From: Lachnospiraceae bacterium
Lineage (GTDB): Bacteria > Bacillota > Clostridia > Lachnospirales > Lachnospiraceae
Direction: 5' to 3'
Length of the DNA: 64,000 bases
Assembly (NCBI GenBank): GCA_009774395.1
Contig: VSNQ01000008.1
Location: 1-64,000 of the forward strand
The stretch's first letter is position 1. Each line of letters opens with the position of its first letter. Positions 45,330 to 53,245 of the stretch are shown one piece after another. Position numbers and translations under genes: made by a program. The notes under the pieces are model-generated. The model worked only from the letters and a program-made list of their open reading frames with translations, ran no database searches and was not told the origin of the DNA.

Positions 45330-46502
45330 TTATGGCAGGTTTAACGAAGTATCGTAAAATCTCTTTTCTGTCATTTTATTCTGTAACAGATATTTCTTAA
45401 TTTCAGAATATATCTTCTCTGATGTGCCGCTTTTTTCATAGGGATTTTTCATTTTTTGCAGCATTCCTTCTATTTTAATTACCTTTGCTTTTTCTATTGC
45501 AGTATAAATATCTTCACTACTATTTCCGCAGTCAATTACCGATTCCGCCCTTATTCTGCCAATCTGCCTGTTTCCGATGTTTACGGTCGGAACCCGAAAG
45601 GACGGGGCTTCCACAATCCCGCTAGAGGAATTGCCGATTACCATTTCGCAGTATTTCACTGCGCTCAGATACCGCATCATTCCAAGTGATGTATAAGCTG
45701 ATGCGCGTTTGCTGTTCTGTTCTACATATTGGTCAATTTTTTGGTTGATAACCCTTCCGTCCGTATCCGCATTTGCCTTTGTAAATATAATGCGGTATTC
45801 TTTATATTTCTCCAATACGGAAAGAAGGTTTTCAAACTGTTCCCCCGCCGTATTGTTTTCCAGCGTCACCGGATGGAATGTTACCATTACATAGGGCATG
45901 TCTAAATCCGTTTTCAAACTCTGTGCCAGTTCTCCTTTTTCCATCAGCTTCTGCGTCTTTATGTTCTCCACTCCCAACGCCCCGACATAAAATACATTTT
46001 CTGGCGCCTCTCCCATCTGAATGACACGCCGCCGATATTCTTCCGTCGCAGTAAAATGCAGCGTACCCATCTTCGTTACGGAATGCCTTATCGCGTCATC
46101 AATTGCCCCCAGTGTCAGCTCCCCGCCATGTATATGCGCTATGGGTATCCTGTGTATCATGGCGGCTGTGGCTGCCGCAAGCGCCTCGTATCTGTCGCCT
46201 AGTATTACTGCCATGTCAGGGGCAATTCTCGTAAAAATATCCGCAAACCCGATTATTCCCAGTCCGACTGATTTTGTAATACCGTTTGGCGTATCGGAGC
46301 TTAAAAGCATTTCATTGCGCTCCGTAATTTCAAACCCGTCCTGTTCTATTTCCTTATAGGTCAGCCCGAACTCGGGCGAGAGGTGCATTCCTGTTGCCAC
46401 AAGCTGGAGCTGCAGTTCTGCGTCATTACTTATTTTTTCAATCAGGGGCTTTAACAGTCCATACTCCGCCCTTGTCCCTGTCACCACACACACTTTTTTC
46501 AT
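45330..46502 (-). CDS. neuC: UDP/GDP-N-acetyl-sugar 2-epimerase, hydrolysing (NeuC/LegG)
   Basis: The sequence has MKKVCVVTGTRAEYGLLKPL, LGDRYEALAAATAAM, IAHIHGGELTLGAIDDAIRH and GNSSSGIVEAPSF, all hallmarks of NeuC/LegG. It hydrolyses and epimerises a nucleotide-linked N-acetyl amino sugar to give the free 2-epimer (a mannose-configured sugar), substrate of the NeuB-type synthase. It overlaps the neuB gene end by 4 bases, so the two are translated together. The 390-residue length is normal. Confidence 0.92.
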   Translation of the reverse strand: MKKVCVVTGTRAEYGLLKPLIEKISNDAELQLQLVATGMHLSPEFGLTYKEIEQDGFEITERNEMLLSSDTPNGITKSVGLGIIGFADIFTRIAPDMAVILGDRYEALAAATAAMIHRIPIAHIHGGELTLGAIDDAIRHSVTKMGTLHFTATEEYRRRVIQMGEAPENVFYVGALGVENIKTQKLMEKGELAQSLKTDLDMPYVMVTFHPVTLENNTAGEQFENLLSVLEKYKEYRIIFTKANADTDGRVINQKIDQYVEQNSKRASAYTSLGMMRYLSAVKYCEMVIGNSSSGIVEAPSFRVPTVNIGNRQIGRIRAESVIDCGNSSEDIYTAIEKAKVIKIEGMLQKMKNPYEKSGTSEKIYSEIKKYLLQNKMTEKRFYDTSLNLP

Positions 46503-47497
46503 ACCTGTATCATCTCATCCGTTTCATAATCCCTGTCTGCCGTCATCCCCATGATTTCATTCCACCTCATAGGATTTATCCCATTTCCGGGGCGTTTTGT
46601 CGTCAGGTTTGATTCCGTAAATGTTTCGCCTTTTTTTATCCCGCATTTTGCCACGATGCTTTTACGCGCTACTGCAAGATTGGGGATTTCACCCGCGGTC
46701 GGCTTTTTTATGCCGTCGCCGAATGCCGTTTCAATATTTCTGATTGACATAACCATGTTTCTCAACTCACTCGGTTCCAGACTTGCCTTGTGGTCGGGTC
46801 CCTCCATGTCCCTGTCCAGCGTAAAATGCTTTTCGATTACGGACGCCCCCATTCCGACAGCGGCAATCGGCACCTCCGTTCCCTGCGTATGGTCTGAATA
46901 TCCTACGGGACACCCAAAATGTTTCCGCAGTGTCACCATTGCGTTTAAATTAACGTCCGCATAAGGTGCGGGATATTCCGTAGTGCAGTGCATCAGCGTT
47001 ATCTCACCTGCACCGCCGCTTTTTAATAATTGCACTGCCGCTTCCACTTCTTCCAGTGTGCTCATGCCTGTTGACAGGATGACCGGCTGATGCCGGTTCG
47101 CAATTTTTATCAGATACGGATAATTCGTAATTTCCCCTGAAGGTATTTTCCACATGGTACACCCAATGCCCGCAAGGAAATCAATACTGTCAGTGTCAAA
47201 CGGTGTGGATAAAAAACGGATGTCTATTTCCCTGCAATAGTCGGATAATTCGGCATATTCCCCATATGTCAGCAGAAGCCCCTCAAGCATTTCTTTCTGC
47301 GACATGGCGCTTTTTACGTTTTCTTTCTGGTATTCCGCCATCGGTGCCGCATCCGTTACGAGCAGTTCTGGTTTTGCGGTCTGGAACTTCACGATATCCG
47401 CACCGCTGTTTTTTGCCGCCATTGCAAGCTTCTTTGCAGTTTCAAGTTCACCGTTATGGTTTACGCCTGCCTCGGCTATCACTAATACCTTTTTCAC
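46499..47497 (-). CDS. neuB: Nonulosonic acid synthase (NeuB/LegI)
   Basis: This is a PEP-condensing synthase: VLVIAEAGVNHNGELETAK, GADIVKFQTA, FLSTPFDTDSIDFL, WKIPSGEITNYPYL, LMHCTTEYPAP and YSDHTQGTEV, followed by an antifreeze-like SAF domain (RKSIVAKCGIKKGE, KRPGNGINP). It makes a nine-carbon sugar acid from PEP and the NeuC product. The GTG at 47497 (MKKVLVIAEAG) is preferred: GGAG lies close upstream, while the GTG at 47509 abuts the AGGAGG itself. It overlaps neuC and follows the acyltransferase closely. Confidence 0.92.
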   Translation of the reverse strand: MKKVLVIAEAGVNHNGELETAKKLAMAAKNSGADIVKFQTAKPELLVTDAAPMAEYQKENVKSAMSQKEMLEGLLLTYGEYAELSDYCREIDIRFLSTPFDTDSIDFLAGIGCTMWKIPSGEITNYPYLIKIANRHQPVILSTGMSTLEEVEAAVQLLKSGGAGEITLMHCTTEYPAPYADVNLNAMVTLRKHFGCPVGYSDHTQGTEVPIAAVGMGASVIEKHFTLDRDMEGPDHKASLEPSELRNMVMSIRNIETAFGDGIKKPTAGEIPNLAVARKSIVAKCGIKKGETFTESNLTTKRPGNGINPMRWNEIMGMTADRDYETDEMIQV

Positions 47498-47515
47498 CTG
47501 ACTCCGCACCTCCTC

Positions 47516-48154
47516 TTATCCGTCATCGTTTTTTATAATCTTTTTTACCACAGACGGCACCCCGACTGCCAGAGCACAGCATGGAATGTCTTTAATCACC
47601 ACTGCCCCTGCGCCTGTCACCGCCCCGTCTTCTATTGCTCTTCCCTGTATGATTTTCGTACCTGTTCCGATATCCGCCATGTTTCCTATCCGAACGTTTC
47701 CTGATATGTTCGTTCCCGGATTGATTGTATTAAAGTCACCTATCTGCGTGTCATGACCCACTGTACATCCCAAATTTATAATGTTAAAATTTCCCATACG
47801 GATATCCACAGTAAACACGCTGTTCGCACATATGATATTCCCTTCGCCCATCTCCACGCCGTCCAAACTGTCCACGGAAGGATCTATCAGGTTAGGAAAC
47901 CATATGTATTTGTTGCTCCTGTACTTTTGATACAGCTGCATTCTAGTTCTTGGGTTCCCTATGGCAATTGCTACATATAATTTCTCACATGCATTTAAAA
48001 GATACGCATCATCGCCTAAAACGTTTTCCTTCGCCGTTTCCTTATCAATATAGCCACAGAAATTCCACTGCCCGCTGTCCTGTTTTATTCTGTCTATGAG
48101 CCATTTTGTTTCTTTGGCAAACCCGCCGCTTCCGACAATCACTATGTTTTTCAT
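47516..48154 (-). CDS. PglD/NeuD-like sugar acyltransferase
   Basis: Residues 1-75 are a PglD-type N-terminal domain (MKNIVIVGSGGFAKETKWLI, CGYIDKETAKE) and residues 90-212 a left-handed beta-helix of hexapeptide repeats (GEGNIICANSVF, IGDFNTINPGTNISG, AVTGAGAVVIKDIP). It most likely N-acetylates an amino-dideoxy sugar intermediate using acetyl-CoA. The ATG at 48154 overlaps the stop of the formyltransferase as ATGA and has AGGTG six bases upstream; both lie in a 52-bp repeat also found at 49078. Confidence 0.87.
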   Translation of the reverse strand: MKNIVIVGSGGFAKETKWLIDRIKQDSGQWNFCGYIDKETAKENVLGDDAYLLNACEKLYVAIAIGNPRTRMQLYQKYRSNKYIWFPNLIDPSVDSLDGVEMGEGNIICANSVFTVDIRMGNFNIINLGCTVGHDTQIGDFNTINPGTNISGNVRIGNMADIGTGTKIIQGRAIEDGAVTGAGAVVIKDIPCCALAVGVPSVVKKIIKNDDG

Positions 48155-49080
48155 GCGGCGCACCTGTTCAGGAAGGTTTCGTTATACCCCCCCCCCGCAT
48201 TTAGTCTGTCCCCTATCCGTACTTTTCCAGCATAGGTATATTCCGTTATTTCCAACATAGTGTCGCCCGTTTTTACCAGCAGCCCGTCCTGTGTTTTTCC
48301 GATAACCTGTCCCGGAATGTTTTTATACACATGTGCACCGTCAACCATCCTTGCCCTGTTTATCGTGATTTTGTTTCCCCTAATCCATGATGCCGCCTGC
48401 GGTCCCGGGGTGCATAATGCCCTGATAAAGTTAAAGACTTCCCTGCTGCTTTGGTTCCAGTCAATAATCTCATCGCCTTCCCCCCGCATTCCGCAGTACA
48501 TGCCTATCGGGTCAATATCCGTCTGTTTGACTGCCTTTACTTTGTTGCCCTGTATCATCTTGACTGCCCTGTATAAAATATCCGCACATCCGTCATAAGC
48601 CCTCTCGAGCAGTGTCGCATAATTATCCGAATCCGTAATGGGATAGGTTTCCTGCAGGATGATATCCCCCGTATCTATCCCCTCATCCATATAATGCACT
48701 GTAATTCCAAACTCCTGTTCGTCATTTATCAACGCCCAGTTCAGTATGTTTCTTCCCCTGTAAAAGGGCAGCTTCCCTGCATGGCAGTTTATCGTTCCCT
48801 GTTTCGGGAGATTCCTTATCCCGTCCCCGAATATCTGGTTGAATGACATTGAAACGAATAAGTCAGCCTGATACGTTTTTACCTTATCCATGAAAGCCTC
48901 GGAATTAATGTTATCACTTAATTCTACCGGAATGTTGTTTTGCCCTGCCAGACTCAGCAGTACGTTATCCCTCTTATCATACCGGACTGTCATAAAAACA
49001 ATTTGTATGGATTGATCCCTTATTATTTTTTCAAACGCTTTGTGCGCCCACATGCCGTCCGCAAAATATCCGATTCTCAT
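48151..49080 (-). CDS. Sugar N-formyltransferase-like protein
   Basis: This is a formyl_trans_N-family protein: IGYFADGMWAHKAFEKI, then the catalytic N-x-H and Asp set in INCHAGKLPFYRGRN and HYMDEGIDTGDII, followed by a C-terminal domain as in sugar N-formyltransferases. It would use N10-formyl-tetrahydrofolate to formylate an amino sugar. Its last residues NAGGGYNETFLNRCAA are encoded by a G10 tract and the 52-bp repeat. The start (ATG 49080) lies in the second copy of that repeat. A one-base change in the G10 would alter the C-terminus and its coupling to the acyltransferase. Confidence 0.85.
   Translation of the reverse strand: MRIGYFADGMWAHKAFEKIIRDQSIQIVFMTVRYDKRDNVLLSLAGQNNIPVELSDNINSEAFMDKVKTYQADLFVSMSFNQIFGDGIRNLPKQGTINCHAGKLPFYRGRNILNWALINDEQEFGITVHYMDEGIDTGDIILQETYPITDSDNYATLLERAYDGCADILYRAVKMIQGNKVKAVKQTDIDPIGMYCGMRGEGDEIIDWNQSSREVFNFIRALCTPGPQAASWIRGNKITINRARMVDGAHVYKNIPGQVIGKTQDGLLVKTGDTMLEITEYTYAGKVRIGDRLNAGGGYNETFLNRCAA
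48152..48203. repeat. 52-bp direct repeat, copy 1, with G10 tract
   Basis: It matches 49078-49129 with only three mismatches. It contains, in minus-strand order, AATGC, the G10 tract, TATA, the end of the formyltransferase gene, a ribosome site and the ATG of the next gene. The two copies exactly bracket the formyltransferase gene. Confidence 0.85.
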
Positions 49081-49129
49081 GCGGCGCACCCGTTCAGGAA
49101 GGGTTCATTATACCCCCCCCCCGCATTTT
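49078..49129. repeat. 52-bp direct repeat, copy 2, with G10 tract
   Basis: This is the partner of 48152-48203. Here the G10 tract is read in a different frame, giving a C-terminus MRGGGIMNPS for the acyltransferase 49094-49753 and an early stop. With G11 the same DNA would read GYNEPFLNGCAA and stop on the ATG of the formyltransferase, exactly as in copy 1. Confidence 0.85.
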
Positions 49130-49753
49130 AAGTGTTTTCATATCTGTTACCATACTATCATCCTCCACGTCTTTCCTGATAACCGTTCCCGCACCTATTA
49201 TGCAGCGGTTCCCAATGCTCCTGTTTTGAATCACTGTGGCATTCGCCCCTATCAGTGTCTGTTCCCCAACTGACACTCTGCCGCACACAACACTTCCTAC
49301 TGCTATGTGAGAAAACCTACCTACCATACTATCATGCTCTACAATTGCTCCTGTATTGATAATACACATTTTCCCAATTTGAGCATTAGCATTAATAACC
49401 GCACATTTTCCAACAAATATACCATCTTCAAGCTCCGCATTTCCAGAAACAACTGCCGTGCTGTCAATAATATTCGGAACTGTATAGCCAACATCCTTTA
49501 ATTGTTCGTATAATTGATTTCTTATGTTTCCATGCCCCATAAAGCCGATCGTTACAAAAGCGTTTCTGATACCGCTTTCATAATACTTTTTCAAGACATC
49601 ATCTGTACCCAAAACCGTATAATCCCGGAAATGCCTTCCCTGCATTTCCTCTGTATCAAGAAATCCTATAATATTGTATTCTCCTGCTTGCTCAATGCTG
49701 TCCACCACACTGTGCGCATGTCCGCCCAGTCCAAGTAAAATAATGTCTTCCAT
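49094..49753 (-). CDS. PglD/NeuD-like sugar acyltransferase
   Basis: It opens with MEDIILLGLGGHAHSVVDSI and GFLDTEEMQGRHF (PglD N-terminal domain). The hexapeptide left-handed helix covers residues 95-205 (GKCAVINANAQIGK, CIINTGAIVEHDSMV with the likely catalytic His, IIGAGTVIRKDV). It probably N-acetylates a 4-amino sugar in nonulosonic acid synthesis. Its last codons pass through the G10 tract at about 49113-49122, so the C-terminus and the coupling to the formyltransferase gene are predicted to vary with tract length. Confidence 0.86.
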   Translation of the reverse strand: MEDIILLGLGGHAHSVVDSIEQAGEYNIIGFLDTEEMQGRHFRDYTVLGTDDVLKKYYESGIRNAFVTIGFMGHGNIRNQLYEQLKDVGYTVPNIIDSTAVVSGNAELEDGIFVGKCAVINANAQIGKMCIINTGAIVEHDSMVGRFSHIAVGSVVCGRVSVGEQTLIGANATVIQNRSIGNRCIIGAGTVIRKDVEDDSMVTDMKTLKMRGGGIMNPS

Positions 49754-49759
49754 CCTTTA

Positions 49760-50797
49760 TCAGCACCCCAACCTTGCCTTCATCTTTTCCAATTCATCAA
49801 GTTGCCCCATATCAAGCCATGCATCCTCACTAATTGGATAGATACCTACCCGTTTCCTATCCTTCATATATTTTTCAATAATTGCCGGAAAGTCTGTAGG
49901 TTCGTTATACTCCAAATCCTCTATGACCCTTGATTCCACAAAATAGCATCCTGTATTCGTAAAAAAAGACATCTTTGGCTTTTCCTGCATTGAAGCAATT
50001 GCTCCATCTTCTCCTATATTTACTACCCCATATGGAATCGTAAAGTTTTTTAAAGAACTCACCATTGTAATCATATTTCCCGCTTCAATATGCTGTTCAT
50101 ATGCTTTTGTCAAATCATCGTCTATCAAAATATCGCAATTGGTCAAAATAAACGTATCATCTATTTTTCCTTTTAGCAGACTGATGCCACCTCCTGTTCC
50201 AAGCGGCTTTTCTTCTGTTATAAAATCAAGTTGGTACTCTTTATCCAATTCATCAAAATATGCCTTTATCATATTTCTTTTGTAATTAACTATCATATAA
50301 AATTGCCTGCATCCATATGTACAAAAACGATTAATTATATGCTCAGATATTGGATAATCGCCGATGGGAATTAAAGGCTTTGGTAAAATATTTGTATATG
50401 GCGAAAGTCTTTTCCCCAACCCTCCTGCCATAATAACGACAGGAATTTCTATATTAAATGTTCCGTGCTCTTGTGGTAAATTACTTGCGAAAACGACTTT
50501 TCTAATCATATGATTTTCATCTATAATAGGAATCGCATCAATCCCCTGTTCCTTTATGGTATGCATTGCCAAATCTGCCTGATACTCATACAGATACTTA
50601 GGATGATAATTAGCCACACATTTTACTGCAAGCTGCAAATCACCTTTTTTTAATATCCACCTTCGAATATCTCCATCTGTCAGCGATGCTAACAACTTCC
50701 CATCCCTATGCACAAATAATATTTTCTTTCCGTTTTTATCAAGCTGCCGCATTGCATCCAATATACTTTTATTTTCCTCTATATACACTTCATTCAT
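49760..50797 (-). CDS. CBS-domain nucleotidyltransferase (PtmE-like)
   Basis: Residues 1-115 hold two CBS motifs (KKILFVHRDGKLLASLTDGDIRR, in part, and IDAIPIIDENHMIRKVV). Residues 118-340 are a sugar nucleotidyltransferase: VVIMAGGLGKRLSPYT, LPKPLIPIGDYPI, LTNCDILIDDD and a late WLDMGQ. In Campylobacter legionaminic acid synthesis PtmE makes GDP-glucosamine, and this protein has the same domain order. The CBS pair may tune activity by nucleotide binding. It lies 18 bases from LegB. Confidence 0.85.
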   Translation of the reverse strand: MNEVYIEENKSILDAMRQLDKNGKKILFVHRDGKLLASLTDGDIRRWILKKGDLQLAVKCVANYHPKYLYEYQADLAMHTIKEQGIDAIPIIDENHMIRKVVFASNLPQEHGTFNIEIPVVIMAGGLGKRLSPYTNILPKPLIPIGDYPISEHIINRFCTYGCRQFYMIVNYKRNMIKAYFDELDKEYQLDFITEEKPLGTGGGISLLKGKIDDTFILTNCDILIDDDLTKAYEQHIEAGNMITMVSSLKNFTIPYGVVNIGEDGAIASMQEKPKMSFFTNTGCYFVESRVIEDLEYNEPTDFPAIIEKYMKDRKRVGIYPISEDAWLDMGQLDELEKMKARLGC

Positions 50798-50815
50798 ATT
50801 TCATGCTCTCTTGCC

Positions 50816-51793
50816 CTATACATTGTATATATCTGTCTTATACTTATCCAAATTTTCTTTTAGGAACACTATCGTATTCGTTAATCCATCGTCCAAAGAA
50901 TATTGTGGTTTCCAGTCTGTCAGCTGCATTATCTTTTCATTACTTCCAAGAAGCCTGTTCACTTCACTTTTTTCAGGTCTCAGTCGTTCTTCATCACAGA
51001 CAATCTTCGCTTTCGGATTAATCTTTTGAATTAGTTTTTCCGCAAGCTGTCCTATCGAAACTTCCTCCTGCGTTGCAATATTAATTTCCTCCCCGATTGT
51101 TTTATTAGACTCATAAATTGATATAAAACCGCTGACTGTATCTTTTACATAATTAAAGTCCCTTGTTGGCGTCAGAGAACCAAGCTTTATTTCCATTTTT
51201 CCTGCAAGCAGTTGTGTAATTATTGTTGGTATCACCGCCCTTGCCGACTGTCTTGGTCCATATGTGTTAAATGGTCTAACAATGGTCACTGGTAGACCGA
51301 ATGAACGATAAAAGCTCTCTGCAATCCTATCCGCTCCGATCTTAGTTGCTGAATATGGCGACTGTCCCTGAAATGGATGTTTCTCATCAATCGGGACATA
51401 TTGCGCTGTCCCATAGACTTCTGATGTAGAAGTCACAAGCACTCTTTTAGTATCCTGCTTTCTTGCAGCCTGCAATATATTAAGAGTCCCTCTTATATTG
51501 GTATCAACATAAGTATCTGGCGAATAATAGCTGAAAGGTATCGCGATCAATGCTGCCAGATGAAACACTGCATCAGTATCACTCATAGCCTGCTCTACAC
51601 CATTTGGGTCGCGGATATCTCCTTGAAAAACTTCCACATTATTCATAATATCCTTAGGCAGCGTATCCAGCCATCCCCAGTTATTAAACGAATTGTAGTA
51701 TACAAATGCCTTTACCAGATATCCTCTTTTTACCAATTCCTCCGTCAAATGGCTGCCGATAAATCCATCGGAACCTGTTACCAACACTTTCAT
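50816..51793 (-). CDS. legB: NAD-dependent 4,6-dehydratase, LegB type
   Basis: This is an extended SDR enzyme: MKVLVTGSDGFIGSHLTEEL (NAD-binding), VYYNSFNNWGWLDTL which is characteristic of LegB, TSTSEVYGTAQYVPI, the Y-x3-K active site in SPYSATKIGADR, and RPFNTYGPRQSARAVIPTI. It makes the 4-keto-6-deoxy intermediate of legionaminic acid from a nucleotide-linked GlcNAc. The matching aminotransferase (LegC) is not present in the window. GAGGTG precedes the ATG. Confidence 0.9.
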   Translation of the reverse strand: MKVLVTGSDGFIGSHLTEELVKRGYLVKAFVYYNSFNNWGWLDTLPKDIMNNVEVFQGDIRDPNGVEQAMSDTDAVFHLAALIAIPFSYYSPDTYVDTNIRGTLNILQAARKQDTKRVLVTSTSEVYGTAQYVPIDEKHPFQGQSPYSATKIGADRIAESFYRSFGLPVTIVRPFNTYGPRQSARAVIPTIITQLLAGKMEIKLGSLTPTRDFNYVKDTVSGFISIYESNKTIGEEINIATQEEVSIGQLAEKLIQKINPKAKIVCDEERLRPEKSEVNRLLGSNEKIMQLTDWKPQYSLDDGLTNTIVFLKENLDKYKTDIYNV

Positions 51794-51808
51794 TAAACTA
51801 TCACCTCA

Positions 51809-53101
51809 TTATTTATCAAACAGACTGTCAAAATCAACTCTTTCAAAAACTTCCAATTCACCGCCTCTTGTCGCATTCCATATCTTTATTCCATGTGCAT
51901 TCGCATATTCTAACGCCGACTCAAAAGCATATTTTTCTTCATCAAATAAGTCATAAGCACAATTATTTTCTATACGTGCACTCTCCCCTTCATAAAAGTC
52001 AATTCTTCCTACCCCTGTACCTTTTCCTCCTGTCCAATCTACACCCAATAAATAAATTTCTTTTACTCCCATATAACACGCCATCTGTATCATTACATAT
52101 GTAATCGTCTTTCCGCTATACAATCCTTTCACCACATCCGTTGAAAATTCAAATCTATTTAATTTACTTAATTTATTAATCAAATAAAATCTATTCGCCT
52201 TATTTGTTTTTGGAAAATTCGTATAACAAAAATCGGCTATAAATGCATTTTCATTTTCTATTTTTTTAATATCTTCATACATTGATTTATAAGCTATCGC
52301 ATCACATAGCATATAATGTGTCGGTCTCCATAAAACCTTATTATATATATGAAATATTCCATTTGCTGCAAATGAAATCTCCTTATGCTGTTCTAATCGC
52401 ATTAAATCTTCCGAGCGTAGGCTCGGACCATTTCCAATTACAAAACATCTCTTTCCTCTATATTGATTTTTATATTGTTCGAGATACATATATTGTTCTT
52501 TTCTTTCTTCCTGATAATGATATATATCTACGATCTTTCCTTTGAACGTTCTACTTAAAATGTTTCTAATTGGCGTTTCCATTTCATTCGTTGTCAAAAC
52601 TAGGGTATCTTCCTTTTGTAAATCTTCAAGATTTATTTTATCTTTATTATTATCTAGTCTGCATAATTGATTATCTATATAACCAATTGATATATTACTA
52701 TTGTTCCTTAAATATGCTTCGATTCTCTCTGTAATCGGATTGCTTCCAAAAAAAACAACATGAGAGCATTCTGCTAATTTATTATTTTGTGCAAATTCTT
52801 CTGGTGTTTCTAATCCATATAAAACAGGAGGAGAAGTAAAATAATTTTTAATACCATTATTTTTAATCTGTTCTATACAATTAAAATAATGTTTAGTATA
52901 AATACTTAGAATTATCAAACTATCTTTGTATTCTTTTAAATAGGATTCAAACGAAATAACAGGTATTCCCCCATAATTACGTCCTATTTTGTTCTTGTCA
53001 TTATCAATAACAGCAGCTATCCTATCATTTCCGTAATATTTCAATGTCGCAAGCCCTGTTATACCTGCCCCAAATAAAATATATTTGTCTTGTTTTGGCA
53101 T
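51809..53101 (-). CDS. DUF115/MptE-like putative nonulosonate glycosyltransferase with Rossmann-like module
   Basis: Residues 1-100 are the shared module (KYILFGAGITGLATLKYYG, AAVIDNDKNKIGRNYGGIPV), and a second, shorter module-like segment follows (SHVVFFGSNPITERIEAYL, GYIDNQ). Residues 205-430 match the 6-hydroxymethylpterin pyrophosphokinase MptE-like (DUF115) domain: CFVIGNGPSLRSEDL, YSGKTITYVMIQMACYMGVK, IYLLGVDWTG. DUF115 is the core of Maf proteins, which attach pseudaminic or legionaminic acid to flagellin; the same GNGPSL pattern occurs in GT42 sialyltransferases. ATG 53101 is chosen (AAGGA 7 bases upstream); another frame start is 18 bases earlier. Confidence 0.78.
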   Translation of the reverse strand: MPKQDKYILFGAGITGLATLKYYGNDRIAAVIDNDKNKIGRNYGGIPVISFESYLKEYKDSLIILSIYTKHYFNCIEQIKNNGIKNYFTSPPVLYGLETPEEFAQNNKLAECSHVVFFGSNPITERIEAYLRNNSNISIGYIDNQLCRLDNNKDKINLEDLQKEDTLVLTTNEMETPIRNILSRTFKGKIVDIYHYQEERKEQYMYLEQYKNQYRGKRCFVIGNGPSLRSEDLMRLEQHKEISFAANGIFHIYNKVLWRPTHYMLCDAIAYKSMYEDIKKIENENAFIADFCYTNFPKTNKANRFYLINKLSKLNRFEFSTDVVKGLYSGKTITYVMIQMACYMGVKEIYLLGVDWTGGKGTGVGRIDFYEGESARIENNCAYDLFDEEKYAFESALEYANAHGIKIWNATRGGELEVFERVDFDSLFDK

Positions 53102-53245
53102 ATGTATTTCCTTTCCCACAGATATTTTTTTGATATTATACCTCTTAAAATCTCTGTTTTCTCACAAACCTAACTGTTCTTGATGCATTCATCTCTCTGA
53201 ATCCTACATACTATACGTTCTCTCTGCTTCCTCAATAGTTTTTTG

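Noticed and set aside
46021..46964. Plus-strand ORFs opposite neuC and neuB
   Set aside because: Both minus-strand genes have full family signatures, and the plus-strand frames are explained by codon bias of the real genes.
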